From assembly GCA_944325775.1 (NCBI GenBank), contig CALVBL010000015.1, forward strand, positions 1 through 38,354: a stretch of DNA of 38,354 bases, written 5' to 3'. Under the pieces are notes generated by a model that ran no database searches, had not been told where the DNA came from, and saw only the letters and a list, made by a program, of their open reading frames with translations. The position numbers and the translations under genes are program-made. Shown in pieces: positions 1-8,479 of this stretch (position 1 is its first letter; each line of letters starts with the position of its first letter). Origin of the DNA: an uncultured Helicobacter sp. GTDB taxonomy: Bacteria; Campylobacterota; Campylobacteria; Campylobacterales; Helicobacteraceae.

Positions 1-399
1 GGCTATATCCCCCAAACCATCTATCTCTTTGATGGCAGCGTGGCAGAAAATGTCGCCTTTGGGAGCAAGATGGACGAAGCGCGTGTGATCGAGGCGTGCA
101 AAAAGGCGAATATCTATGAATTTCTCCAAGAGCATAGCGGGATACACACGCGCGTGGGCGAGGGCGGCATACTGCTAAGCGGTGGGCAAAAGCAACGTAT
201 CGGTATCGCACGGGCGATCTATGATAATCCCGAGATTTTGGTGCTTGATGAGGCGACGAGCGCGCTGGATTCTGCTACAGAAGAAAAAATAATGGACGAA
301 ATTTATGATGTGGCACAAAACAAAACCCTGCTTGTCATCGCTCATAGGCTCAATACTATCGAGCGGTGTGAGCGCAAAATCGAGATACGCAGGAGGTAG
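1..399 (+). CDS. ABC exporter, C-terminal ATPase part (PglK/WlaB-like flippase), partial
   Basis: The reading frame is open from base 1, so only the nucleotide-binding domain end is present (132 residues); Walker A lies before the window. Visible motifs in order are the Q-loop region GYIPQTIYLFDGSVAENVAFG-type (first 14 residues), the signature LSGGQKQR, Walker B ILVLDEATSALD and the H-loop IAHR. The Q-loop and signature regions resemble, from memory, the Campylobacter PglK lipid-linked oligosaccharide flippase more than drug exporters such as MsbA, so it probably moves a glycan-lipid across the inner membrane. The protein stops only about 15 residues after the H-loop with a basic tail, a little shorter than usual. 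Family call is strong, substrate is inference. Downstream is a convergent gene after about 40 bases. Confidence 0.75.
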   Translation, partial: GYIPQTIYLFDGSVAENVAFGSKMDEARVIEACKKANIYEFLQEHSGIHTRVGEGGILLSGGQKQRIGIARAIYDNPEILVLDEATSALDSATEEKIMDEIYDVAQNKTLLVIAHRLNTIERCERKIEIRRR

Positions 400-441
400 T
401 TGTCACTAACAATACTAATCTGCGATATGCAATTTGCTGCG

Positions 442-999
442 TTATAAATCATCAGGAGCTACGCGTTGGCATTCTAGCGAAAAGACGATGTTTTGTGAAT
501 CTCGCTCATAACTTTTGTTCCAATCAAGAATAATCTCCGCGCTACTTGCATTGCGCACAAAGACATTGCTACGCACCAGCGCGCATGAGCTCTCCATAAT
601 CTCCTTTGAGAAGTTTTCAATCACTAAAATATCGGGTTTGGCGACTTTGAGCGCGAAAGTCCTAGGCGCGATCTTGGCGTAAAGCTTTGATTTGTTGTTG
701 GTATAGTAGAGTTCGCCTTCAGAGCGCGCGCTCATAAAGCCATTTTGGGTGCGGATGATGCGGATTTTTTGTGTGGATTGGAGGTTTTTGCCCTCGATAA
801 AGTCTATGAGTGGTTTGGAGATGATATAGAGTGCGAAATGTTCATTATACGCGCCTATGCGGAAATCCTCCGCGTGCAGTGGATAGAGACTACCCTCGAT
901 AAATCCAATCTGTTTGCGCGTGGGGGATTCTTGAGAGAGGACAAAGGTATCTGCCCACATACCACATAATGCCAGTAAAACCCCTAGAATGCTTCTCAT
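442..999 (-). CDS. secreted protein of unknown function (185 aa)
   Basis: I do not recognise this family. The first 16 or so residues (MRSILGVLLALCGMWA) form a short signal peptide, so the protein is probably periplasmic. The rest is mixed polar/hydrophobic with many beta-prone segments, no membrane span, and only two cysteines outside the signal region, near residues 139 and 177. The start at 999 is supported by an AAAGG sequence 6 bases upstream. It lies tail to tail with the ABC gene and head to head with der, 76 bases away, so the two starts share a short promoter region. No catalytic motif is visible. Confidence 0.7.
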   Translation of the reverse strand: MRSILGVLLALCGMWADTFVLSQESPTRKQIGFIEGSLYPLHAEDFRIGAYNEHFALYIISKPLIDFIEGKNLQSTQKIRIIRTQNGFMSARSEGELYYTNNKSKLYAKIAPRTFALKVAKPDILVIENFSKEIMESSCALVRSNVFVRNASSAEIILDWNKSYERDSQNIVFSLECQRVAPDDL

Positions 1000-1075
1000 C
1001 GCTAGCCTTTAATGTAATTTGTATCAAAGTTGGTGTAACATATCGCCTAAATTTTCTTTGCTTTAAGGGAGCGCA

Positions 1076-2524
1076 ATGAAAACCATCGCGATTTTGGGCA
1101 AACCAAATGTGGGCAAAAGCTCATTGTTTAATCGCCTATGTAATCAGCTAGATGCCATCACCTCCGATGTGAGCGGGACGACGCGCGATGTCAAGCGGGG
1201 TGTGTGCCTCATCAATGGAGTGCCTTGTATCCTGCTAGATACGGGTGGGATCGACGCTAAGCAAAACGCAGAATCTCACACCGATAAAAAACAAAAAAAA
1301 CACGCCTACAAGCAAGCCGAACTCTTTAGGCGCGTATCGGAGGCGAGCATACAGGCGGGACTAAGCGCGGATTTGGTGCTCTATCTGGTAGATGGGCGCG
1401 GGGCGATTGATGATGAGGATAGAGAATCTCTGCGCAAGATTCAGCGGCATAAGCGCGTATTTTTGGTGCTCAATAAAATCGATAATGACAAACTCAAAGA
1501 GAGCGCGTGGGAGTTTGGGAAGCTGGGTGTGCGCGAGATGTTTTTCATTTCGGTGAGCCATAATCGTGGGCTTAGTATTTTGCTAGATTCTATAGGGGAG
1601 GCACTAGATCTCACACAAGCAGTGGATATGAGTGATGAGCAGGAGAGCTTAGAGGAGTTTTTGCAAACCAAAGAGGCGCAAGAGTGTGAGTTAGATTCTG
1701 TAGAGATTATAGAATCTAGTGAATCTAGCGAGGAAAATCTCATCAAAGTAGGTATCATCGGGCGCGTAAATGTGGGCAAAAGCTCACTATTAAATGCCCT
1801 GCTAGGGCAAGAGCGCAGCATCGTGAGTGATATCGCTGGCACGACGATCGATCCTGTAGATGAACGTGTGGAGTATGAGGAGCATACATTGGAGTTTATC
1901 GACACAGCGGGGATACGCAGAGCGGGCAAGATCGAGGGGATCGAAAAATACGCGCTAGATCGGACAAACAAAGCCCTTAGCAAATCCCATATCGCGCTGC
2001 TGGTGCTTGATGCGAGCGTGGGCTTTGTAGAGCTAGATGAGAAAATCAGTGCGCTTGTCCCTAAGCACAATCTAGGCGTGATCATCGTGCTTAATAAATG
2101 GGATAGTGCCCGTGCAGAGCACAAAGTCATGATGCAGGAGCTGCGCTATAAGTTTAGATTCTTAGAATACGCGCCGGTGGTGTGTGTGAGTGCGCTCACA
2201 AAGCATAATATCAATGCTCTAAAAAGGCAGATTCTATATGTGTGGGAGAATTTCAATCGTCGTATCCCCACCGCAGAGCTAAATGCCCTCATAGATGAGG
2301 CAACAAAGCGCCATCATCTCCCAAGTGATCATGGCAAGATCGTGAAAATCTACTACACTACGCAGTTTGATGTGCGCCCACCCCAAATCTCTCTGATGAT
2401 GAACCGCCCTAAGAGCTTGCATTTTAGCTATAAGCGTTATTTGGTAAATGTCTTGCGCGAGAGTTATGAGTTTGGCGGTGTGCCGATACTTCTCGAGCCC
2501 AGGGGCAAAAAAGATTTAAGCTAA
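1076..2524 (+). CDS. der: ribosome assembly GTPase Der (EngA)
   Basis: A double GTPase needed for 50S subunit maturation. Domain 1 has GKPNVGKS (residues 8-15), DTGG (55-58) and NKID (133-136). Domain 2 has GRVNVGKS (229-236), DTAG (276-279) and NKWD (340-343). The KH-like C-terminal domain covers about 395-475, including the RPPQISLMMNRP stretch typical of Der. Two local oddities: a basic, lysine-rich insertion of about 14 residues just after switch II of domain 1 (around 62-78), and a very acidic, serine-rich linker (about 184-222) between the GTPase domains. The start follows AAGGGAG with 5 bases spacing. An A8 run at 1293-1300 lies within the insertion; the frame is intact. Confidence 0.97.
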   Translation: MKTIAILGKPNVGKSSLFNRLCNQLDAITSDVSGTTRDVKRGVCLINGVPCILLDTGGIDAKQNAESHTDKKQKKHAYKQAELFRRVSEASIQAGLSADLVLYLVDGRGAIDDEDRESLRKIQRHKRVFLVLNKIDNDKLKESAWEFGKLGVREMFFISVSHNRGLSILLDSIGEALDLTQAVDMSDEQESLEEFLQTKEAQECELDSVEIIESSESSEENLIKVGIIGRVNVGKSSLLNALLGQERSIVSDIAGTTIDPVDERVEYEEHTLEFIDTAGIRRAGKIEGIEKYALDRTNKALSKSHIALLVLDASVGFVELDEKISALVPKHNLGVIIVLNKWDSARAEHKVMMQELRYKFRFLEYAPVVCVSALTKHNINALKRQILYVWENFNRRIPTAELNALIDEATKRHHLPSDHGKIVKIYYTTQFDVRPPQISLMMNRPKSLHFSYKRYLVNVLRESYEFGGVPILLEPRGKKDLS

Positions 2525-2531
2525 AGTTTTT

Positions 2532-2537
2532 TATAAT
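2532..2537 (+). promoter_or_regulatory. sigma-70 -10 box upstream of prs
   Basis: A perfect TATAAT lies just after the der stop, 34 bases before the prs start codon, within a T-rich tract (TTTTTTATAAT). Helicobacter vegetative promoters usually show a strong -10 and a weak -35, which fits. prs therefore may have its own promoter in addition to any read-through from der. Confidence 0.55.
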
Positions 2538-2570
2538 GCAGCAATTTTTCAAAAGGAGCAAAGGTAGGCA

Positions 2571-3500
2571 ATGAGGAGCTATAAGATTTTTTGTGGGTCG
2601 GCGCACCCAGAGTTTGGCAGTGAGATTAGCAAATACCTAGATATTGTGCTCTCAAGCGCGTCTATCACGCGCTTTAGTGATGGTGAGATCAATGTGCAAA
2701 TCGGTGAATCTGTGCGGGGCAAAGATGTGTTTATCATTCAACCCACTTGTGCGCCTACTAATGACAATCTAATGGAGCTTCTGATAATGACAGATGCGCT
2801 CAAGCGCAGTGCGGCAAACACGATAAACGCCGTCGTGCCATATTTCGGCTATGCGCGCCAAGATCGCAAGGCAGCGCCGCGCGTGCCTATTTCAGCCAAG
2901 CTTGTGGCAAATATCATTCAAAATGCCGGGATCAATCGCCTTATTACGATGGATTTGCACGCAGGGCAGATTCAGGGGTTTTTTGACATTCCGGTGGATA
3001 ATCTCTATGGCTCGGTGATCTTCCGCGACTATATCAAGTCTAAGCATTTTAGCGATCCTATCGTGGCGAGTCCGGATATCGGTGGCGTGGCTAGGGCGCG
3101 GTATTTCGCCGATAAGCTGGGGCTGGATCTGGTCATCGTGGATAAAAAGCGCGAGAAAGCTAATCAGAGCGAAGTGATGAATATCATCGGCGAAGTGGGT
3201 GGCAAAGATGTGATCCTCATCGATGATATGATCGATACAGCTGGGACGATGTGCAAGGCTGCAGATGTGCTCAAGCAGAGAGGTGCAAAAAGTGTGATAG
3301 CACTTGGCACGCACCCTGTATTAAGCGGTCCGGCGTTTGATCGTATAGAATCTAGCGTGCTTGATGAGGTCGTGGTGACCAACTCAATCCCCCTAGCGCG
3401 CAAAAGTGATAAAATTAAGGTGTTAAGTGTCGTCCCGCTATTTGCGGAGGTCATACGTAGAATCCACCACAATGAGAGCGTGGATTCGCTCTTTATTTAG
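2571..3500 (+). CDS. prs: ribose-phosphate pyrophosphokinase (PRPP synthetase)
   Basis: Makes phosphoribosyl pyrophosphate from ribose 5-phosphate and ATP, feeding purine, pyrimidine, histidine and NAD synthesis; the histidine and purine branches are both represented in this window. The 309 residues match the normal bacterial length. The flexible catalytic loop YFGYARQDRK is at 91-100, the divalent-cation/PRPP signature DLHAGQIQGFFDIPVD at 128-143, and the ribose-5-phosphate loop DDMIDTAGT at 218-226. RFSDGE near residue 34 is the usual subunit-contact and ATP-site motif. Start supported by an AAAAGGAG/AGG region upstream. Confidence 0.97.
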   Translation: MRSYKIFCGSAHPEFGSEISKYLDIVLSSASITRFSDGEINVQIGESVRGKDVFIIQPTCAPTNDNLMELLIMTDALKRSAANTINAVVPYFGYARQDRKAAPRVPISAKLVANIIQNAGINRLITMDLHAGQIQGFFDIPVDNLYGSVIFRDYIKSKHFSDPIVASPDIGGVARARYFADKLGLDLVIVDKKREKANQSEVMNIIGEVGGKDVILIDDMIDTAGTMCKAADVLKQRGAKSVIALGTHPVLSGPAFDRIESSVLDEVVVTNSIPLARKSDKIKVLSVVPLFAEVIRRIHHNESVDSLFI

Positions 3501-3506
3501 GGGTGC

Positions 3507-4434
3507 ATGATGAAAGGAGCTGCAGTGCGAGAGATTGATTTATTGTATTGGAATGCTGGTGTGATCAATGTTGGCGATATGCTCAATGTCGCTATGGCAC
3601 ATAAACTTTTTGGGCTGCAAGTCAAGCGGCTAGAGCCATTTGATGATAGTAAGTTTTCGCATATACTCTCCTATGATGCGGTGTTTGTGGGGAGTATGCT
3701 TGAGCGCGTGGTCGCGCCTAGAACATCGCTTAAGACACTTCTTCGTGTGTTGGGAGGTAAATGCGTGAAACCTCTGAAAGTCTGGGGCAGTGGGTTTTTG
3801 TATCCAGATTCTGTGCGCACAGATTCTTACTTGAATTCTATTCTCGGGGGGGGGGGGGATTTTATACAGAAAGCTAGACATACACGCCTTGCGAGGGCAT
3901 AAGACAAAGGCGATTTTAGAATCTCTGCTTGACAGGAGGTTAGATTCCATCGCGCTTGGCGATCCGGGGCTATTGTATGGCAAGCTGCTAGATAGTATGC
4001 CGCCCAAACGCTATAAGGTTGGCATTATCCCCCACATTAACGAGCTTACACACCCGACATTTGCCACTATAGCGGGTGTGATGCGTGATAGTGTATTGAT
4101 TAGCCCCAGCGATGATCCGCTGCGTGTGCTACAGACTATTGCTTCTTGTGAGAGCATACTTTCAAGCGCTATGCATGGACTCATCATCGCTGATGGTATA
4201 GGGATCCCAAACAAGCGCCTCATAGCCTCAGATAGCATGCACAAGCAGAGTGGAAAATTTGAGGATTATTATTCGGTGTATGGGATTAGCCCGCAGGTGC
4301 TTGATGTGCGTGGCAAGGATCTTGGTAGTTATGATTGGGCAGAGATGGCAAAGGGTATCACGCGTGATTATGCGATCCCCCACGATAAAGTGCAGAGCAT
4401 CAAACAAGATCTTCTAGAGTGTTTTCCGTTTTGA
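3507..4434 (+). CDS. polysaccharide pyruvyl transferase family protein, phase-variable, out of frame (OFF)
   Basis: Two reading frames together make one protein. The first (3507-3902) reads DLLYWNAGVINVGDMLN near its start, then VWGSGF, and ends soon after a run of 13 G. The second, whose own ATG at 3889 is internal, continues from base 3859 with ALRGHKTKAIL and ALGDPGLL, typical of the polysaccharide pyruvyl transferase superfamily (pyruvate ketals or related groups on surface glycans). Losing one G (12 G) joins them into about 300-308 residues. The likely true start is GTG 3525, 5 bases after AAAGGAG; ATG 3507 is the alternative. It follows prs by 6 bases. Family call is moderate; acceptor unknown. 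Confidence 0.75.
3846..3858 (+). repeat. poly-G tract, 13 G (phase-variation switch)
   Basis: Thirteen consecutive G inside the pyruvyl transferase reading frame. Slipped-strand mispairing at such tracts switches surface genes in Helicobacter and Campylobacter. With 13 G the frame ends at 3902; with 12 (or 9 or 15) the frame continues to 4434. With 14 it would stop within a few codons. Confidence 0.95.
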
Positions 4435-4529
4435 TAGAAACGAGCGCAGAATTTCATAGATTCTACCACTAAACGATGGAAATATAGAATCTAGGGAAAG
4501 TTGAGTAGTTGAGATTTGGTTATTGTGTA

Positions 4530-4605
4530 GCGGAAAAGGCGAGAGACTTTGTCTTGAAGCCCGATAACAACTTGCTATGAGCAAATTGTATCGAAACGAT
4601 GGGCT
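4530..4605. repeat. intergenic hairpin element, copy A
   Basis: This lies between two converging genes (pyruvyl transferase and guaB). It contains AGAC-TTT-GTCT, then a long interrupted stem: GCCC (4559-4562), CGATA (4562-4566), CAACTTGC, a TATGA loop, GCAAATTG, TATCG (4589-4593) and GGGC (4601-4604). A related sequence is present at 11031-11118, also between converging genes. No U-run follows on either strand, so it is not a classical terminator. Confidence 0.6.
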
Positions 4606-4614
4606 CTAAATCAC

Positions 4615-6060
4615 TCACCCATGATAATTCGGGGCTTCTTTAGTGATGATGACATCATGGACATGAGATTCTCTAAGTCCTGCCGAGGTGATCTCGACAA
4701 ACTCCGCTCTCTCCCATAGTTCTGTGATGTTTTTACTGCCTAGATAGCCCATACATGAGCTTAAACCCCCTGTGAGCTGATGCACGACATCGCTGATCTT
4801 GCCACGATATGGCACACGCCCCTCTATCCCTTCTGGCACGAGCTTTTCTTGAGCTGTGCCCTCTTGGAAATACCGATCCGCACTGCCACGTGTCATCGCA
4901 CCGATACTTCCCATACCGCGGTAACTCTTGTATTGGCGTCCTTGGTAGATCATCAAATCGCCGGGGGATTCTTCGGTGCCTGCGAGTAGTGAGCCTATCA
5001 TCACGCTTGAAGCCCCGACTGCTAGGGCTTTGGCAATGTCACCAGAGTATTTGATCCCACCATCAGCGATGATGGGCACGCCATAGCTTTTAGCAGCTTG
5101 TGAGCAGAGATCTACCGCCGAGACTTGAGGCATACCCACACCCGCGACGATCCGTGTGGTGCAGATACTGCCCGGTCCTATCCCCACCTTGATCCCATCG
5201 GCTCCTGCTTCTATGAGGTCTCTTGTGGCTTGTGGTGTCACGACATTGCCTACGATCACATCTACACTTAGTTTTGCCTTGATATCTTTGAGGGTTTTGA
5301 TCACATTTGCCGAATGCCCATGTGCAGAATCTAGCACGATCACATCTACGCCTGCTTCTACCAAAGCCTGCGCGCGCTCTACTCCAAACACTCCTACAGC
5401 TGCACCCACGCGCAATCGCCCGAAATCGTCTTTGTTAGAGTTGGGATATTCTATGCGTTTTTGAATGTCTTTAATCGTGATAAGCCCTTTTAAAATATCG
5501 TCTTTATCGACTATGGGGAGCTTTTCGATCCTATTTTCGTGCATAATATCGCGCGCCTGCTCCAAGGTCGTTCCCACGCCTGAAGTGATAAGCGGGGCTT
5601 TGGTCATCACATCGCCCACCTTTTTGTGCAAATCCGTCTCAAAGCGCACATCGCGATTTGTCAAAATCCCGATGAGCTTGCCATAATGATCCACCACCGG
5701 CACACCAGAGATTTTGTAATTATCCGTGATTACTTTAGCCTCGGCGAGAGTTGCATCAGCGAGGATATAGATAGGATCGACGATCACCCCGCTTTCGCTT
5801 TTTTTGACTTTTTTGATTTGATCGACTTGGGATTGTATGTCCATATTTTTGTGAATGATCCCAATACCCCCAAGGCGCGCCATCGTGATCGCTGCACGGT
5901 ATTCTGTAACTGTATCCATCGCCGCAGAGACTAGCGGGATATTGAGAGTGATATTTTTGGTGAGTTTGGTCTGCAAACTGACTTCTTTGGGCAGGACTTC
6001 TGAATACGCAGGGACAAGTAAGATATCTTCGAATGTGAGGGCTTTTTGCAAGATTTTCAT
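4615..6060 (-). CDS. guaB: inosine-5'-monophosphate dehydrogenase
   Basis: Oxidises IMP to XMP with NAD, the committed step to guanine nucleotides. The 481 residues are the usual bacterial length. The TIM barrel is interrupted by a CBS pair at about 95-205. The active-site loop GIGPGSICTTR contains the catalytic cysteine, Cys300. The flap motif GMGSIGAM and the RYFQ region follow at about 380-400. Start supported by AAAGGAG 5 bases upstream. It follows gatA by 21 bases, so the two probably form one transcript, as in H. pylori (HP0830-HP0829, from memory). It works with PurC/PurS/PurQ and PurB, also in this window, in purine synthesis. Confidence 0.98.
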   Translation of the reverse strand: MKILQKALTFEDILLVPAYSEVLPKEVSLQTKLTKNITLNIPLVSAAMDTVTEYRAAITMARLGGIGIIHKNMDIQSQVDQIKKVKKSESGVIVDPIYILADATLAEAKVITDNYKISGVPVVDHYGKLIGILTNRDVRFETDLHKKVGDVMTKAPLITSGVGTTLEQARDIMHENRIEKLPIVDKDDILKGLITIKDIQKRIEYPNSNKDDFGRLRVGAAVGVFGVERAQALVEAGVDVIVLDSAHGHSANVIKTLKDIKAKLSVDVIVGNVVTPQATRDLIEAGADGIKVGIGPGSICTTRIVAGVGMPQVSAVDLCSQAAKSYGVPIIADGGIKYSGDIAKALAVGASSVMIGSLLAGTEESPGDLMIYQGRQYKSYRGMGSIGAMTRGSADRYFQEGTAQEKLVPEGIEGRVPYRGKISDVVHQLTGGLSSCMGYLGSKNITELWERAEFVEITSAGLRESHVHDVIITKEAPNYHG

Positions 6061-6081
6061 ACAAACTCCTTTAGTGCTAGA

Positions 6082-7449
6082 TTATGCGTTGCCAAGCTCT
6101 TTTTCTAAGCCATAGGCGATATTGAGGATAGTCTGCTCCTCGCAATGATTACCGATAAATTGCATGCCGATGGGTAAGTCTGTGAGGTGTGAGAGTGAAT
6201 CTGAAGGCACACAAATCGCAGGAAGTCCGGCGAGATTGACTCCGATAGTGTAAATATCGCTAAGATACATCTCCAGAGGCGAGGCAGACGCACCAAACTT
6301 AGGCGCGACACTTGGGGCAATGGGTGCTAGAATCACATCGCAGGACATAAAAAGATCGCTATATTGTGCTTTAATGAGGTCGCGCACTTTTTGGGCTTTG
6401 AGATAATACGCGTCGTAATACCCGCTGCTAAGCACGAAGTTTCCTAGCATTATTCTGCGCTTGACTTCATCGCCAAAGCCCTGCGTGCGCGTGTGGAGAT
6501 AGAGATCTTGCAGGGTTTTAGAATCTAGTGCGCGGTTGCCATAGCGCACACCGTCAAAGCGCGCGAGATTGGAGCTTGCTTCGGCGGTGCAGATGATGTA
6601 GTATGCAGAGATGTGGTAGCCTGTGTCTAGCATACTTTGCTCGACTATGGTGTGCCCCATAGATTCTAAGAGCTTGATTGTTTGTTCATAACGTGCTTGT
6701 GTCTGTGAATCTGCGTGTGTGAGCCATTCGCGCAGCACGCCCACTCTGTAACATATATCACTATCAAGATTAGCAAAAGTGTTGGTAGGTGGGAGTTGCA
6801 ATGAAGTAGAATCCTTTGCGTCATAGCCGCTGATAGCATCAAGTAGCAGGCTCGCGTCCTCGACATTTTGGGTAATAGGCCCGATCTGATCTAAGCTAGA
6901 GCTATAGGCTACCAGCCCATAGCGGCTCACTCTGCCGTAGGTGGGCTTGAGCCCCACGCAGCCACAAAACCCCGCTGGCTGCCTGATGGATCCGCCCGTA
7001 TCGCTGCCCAGTGATGCCACTGCCAATCCCCCAGCTACCGCAGCTGCCGAGCCACCGCTACTACCACCGGGTACGCGTGAAGTATCACGCGGATTTTTGG
7101 TGCGTCCATAGCAGCTAGATTCTGTTGTGCTGCCCATAGCGAATTCGTCCATATTCGCACGCCCAAATGCAGACATACCATTGTTGTGGAGATTCTCGAT
7201 CACGCTTGCGTTATACGGGGCTTTGTAGCCCTTTAGAATCTTAGAAGCGCAGGTGATTTCCCAGCCCTTGACATTGATATTGTCTTTGATGAGGATCGGC
7301 ACGCCCCTGTCATCCGAATCACTTGAGTCGTGAATCTCGCCTATGTAGGCGTTTAGCTCCATATTTTCTTTGGCTTTTTGTTTGATGTGTTGTTTAAGTT
7401 CGTTTATCTCTTGGGGTTTGAGATTGAGTGCTTGTTTTAGTGTTATCAT
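6082..7449 (-). CDS. gatA: glutamyl/aspartyl-tRNA amidotransferase subunit A
   Basis: The amidase subunit of the GatCAB complex, which releases ammonia from glutamine to convert Glu-tRNA(Gln) and Asp-tRNA(Asn) to their amides; Helicobacter lacks standard glutaminyl- and asparaginyl-tRNA synthetases. The 455 residues carry the amidase triad: Lys55 (in PILIKDN), cis-Ser130 (in GGSSGGSAAAV) and nucleophile Ser154 (in GSDTGGSIRQPA). The spacing of 99 and 24 residues matches the family. The start at 7449 has only a weak AGG upstream. It is separated from pyrH by 76 bases that contain a TATAAT box, and is followed closely by guaB. Confidence 0.97.
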   Translation of the reverse strand: MITLKQALNLKPQEINELKQHIKQKAKENMELNAYIGEIHDSSDSDDRGVPILIKDNINVKGWEITCASKILKGYKAPYNASVIENLHNNGMSAFGRANMDEFAMGSTTESSCYGRTKNPRDTSRVPGGSSGGSAAAVAGGLAVASLGSDTGGSIRQPAGFCGCVGLKPTYGRVSRYGLVAYSSSLDQIGPITQNVEDASLLLDAISGYDAKDSTSLQLPPTNTFANLDSDICYRVGVLREWLTHADSQTQARYEQTIKLLESMGHTIVEQSMLDTGYHISAYYIICTAEASSNLARFDGVRYGNRALDSKTLQDLYLHTRTQGFGDEVKRRIMLGNFVLSSGYYDAYYLKAQKVRDLIKAQYSDLFMSCDVILAPIAPSVAPKFGASASPLEMYLSDIYTIGVNLAGLPAICVPSDSLSHLTDLPIGMQFIGNHCEEQTILNIAYGLEKELGNA

Positions 7450-7488
7450 AAAAACCTCGAAACAAATTGTGGGGATTTAATGCGCGCC

Positions 7489-7494
7489 ATTATA
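7489..7494 (-). promoter_or_regulatory. -10 box for gatA-guaB
   Basis: TATAAT on the minus strand, about 40 bases upstream of the gatA start, in the short gap after pyrH. It suggests that gatA-guaB can be transcribed independently of pyrH. No clear -35 box, which is normal for this group. Confidence 0.5.
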
Positions 7495-7525
7495 GTGATC
7501 CTAAGCTTAAATCGCACTATGGGCT

Positions 7526-8248
7526 TCATTTCACGATCGAATACACACCCCTGTTGCGTTGCAAAATCTCAAGGAGGTTCCCGCTTTTAAACATATTGCA
7601 GATGAGAATGGGTAGTTTATTCTCCTTAGCTAGGGCGATAGCAGTATCGTCCATCACTTTGATATGATCGCGCAGTGCCTCATCATAGCTCACAGATTCT
7701 AGCATTTTGGCATCAGGATATTTTTTAGGGTCTTTGTCATACACGCCATCGACTTTGGTCGCTTTGATGATCACATCAGCTTCGATTTCTACAGCGCGCA
7801 AGGTCGCTGCACTATCGGTGGTAAAAAACGGATTGCCTGTCCCAGCGGCGAATATCACCACACGCCCTTTTTGCAAATGCCTAATAGCGCGGCGATAGAT
7901 ATAGCTCTCACACACTTCTTGAATCTCAATCGCGCTCTGCACGCGCACATCTACACCCAAATGCTCAAGGGCTTCTTGCACCGCCACGGCATTGATCACG
8001 GTAGCAAGCATACCCATATAATCCCCACTTGTGCGGCGGATAATCCCACCTTGTGCCGCACTCACACCGCGTATGATATTGCCCCCGCCGATGACGAGTC
8101 CTATTTCAAACCCCGCGTTTTTGAGGGATTGAATCTCTTTGGCTATGTATTCTAAGATCCCCACATCGATCCCAAATCCGCTCTCTCCGCTCAATGCCTC
8201 ACCCGAGAATTTAATCAGCACGCGCTTAGCCTGCATACTCTCTCCCAT
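7526..8248 (-). CDS. pyrH: UMP kinase
   Basis: Phosphorylates UMP to UDP; a member of the amino acid kinase fold, unlike eukaryotic UMP kinases. The 240 residues show KFSGEAL near the start (phosphate binding), GGGNIIRG at about 53-60, and the DYMGMLATVINA helix at about 76-87, all family hallmarks. KVDGVYDKDPKK at about 165-176 is the nucleotide-site motif. The start at 8248 is preceded by AAGGAG with 6 bases spacing; an in-frame ATG four codons later (8236) is possible. The gene is divergent from flgE across about 230 bases. Confidence 0.97.
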   Translation of the reverse strand: MGESMQAKRVLIKFSGEALSGESGFGIDVGILEYIAKEIQSLKNAGFEIGLVIGGGNIIRGVSAAQGGIIRRTSGDYMGMLATVINAVAVQEALEHLGVDVRVQSAIEIQEVCESYIYRRAIRHLQKGRVVIFAAGTGNPFFTTDSAATLRAVEIEADVIIKATKVDGVYDKDPKKYPDAKMLESVSYDEALRDHIKVMDDTAIALAKENKLPILICNMFKSGNLLEILQRNRGVYSIVK

Positions 8249-8423
8249 CGTTTTCTCCTTGCAAATTTTGTGTTGTTTATTTTCTTATTAAAAGTCGTGG
8301 CGGGATTTTACACAACCTTGCTTTAAATCAAGCTGTAAGCAGAGAGTATTTTGTTCATTTGTGTGTTTATAGAATCTCATAAAGATTCTACAGAAATTTG
8401 ATCAAGAAATTTTTGAGCAGATT

Positions 8424-8441
8424 TTGGCATAACTTTTGCTT
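8424..8441 (+). promoter_or_regulatory. sigma-54 (RpoN) promoter of flgE
   Basis: TTGGCAT (8424-8430) and TTTGCTT (8435-8441) place the GG and GC pairs exactly 12 bases apart (last G at 8427, C at 8439), as required for the -24/-12 elements. Transcription would start near 8451, about 29 bases before the flgE ATG. RpoN control of the hook gene is established in Helicobacter; the site here agrees. Confidence 0.85.
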
Positions 8442-8479
8442 TCACAGGGCATACAAAATTTTTACTACAAAGGATACAT

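Noticed and set aside
1293..1300. A8 run in der as a phase-variation switch.
   Set aside because: The gene is essential and in frame; an 8-base A run is common in such genomes and not strong evidence.
1441..2130. A 229-residue open frame on the minus strand inside der.
   Set aside because: Its composition is low-complexity Ser/Leu-rich, as expected for the antisense of a real gene; no ribosome-binding site and der is certain.
4435..4614. A tRNA or tmRNA in the gap before guaB.
   Set aside because: No T-arm (GGTTCGA-like) or acceptor stem; the structure is a single long hairpin.
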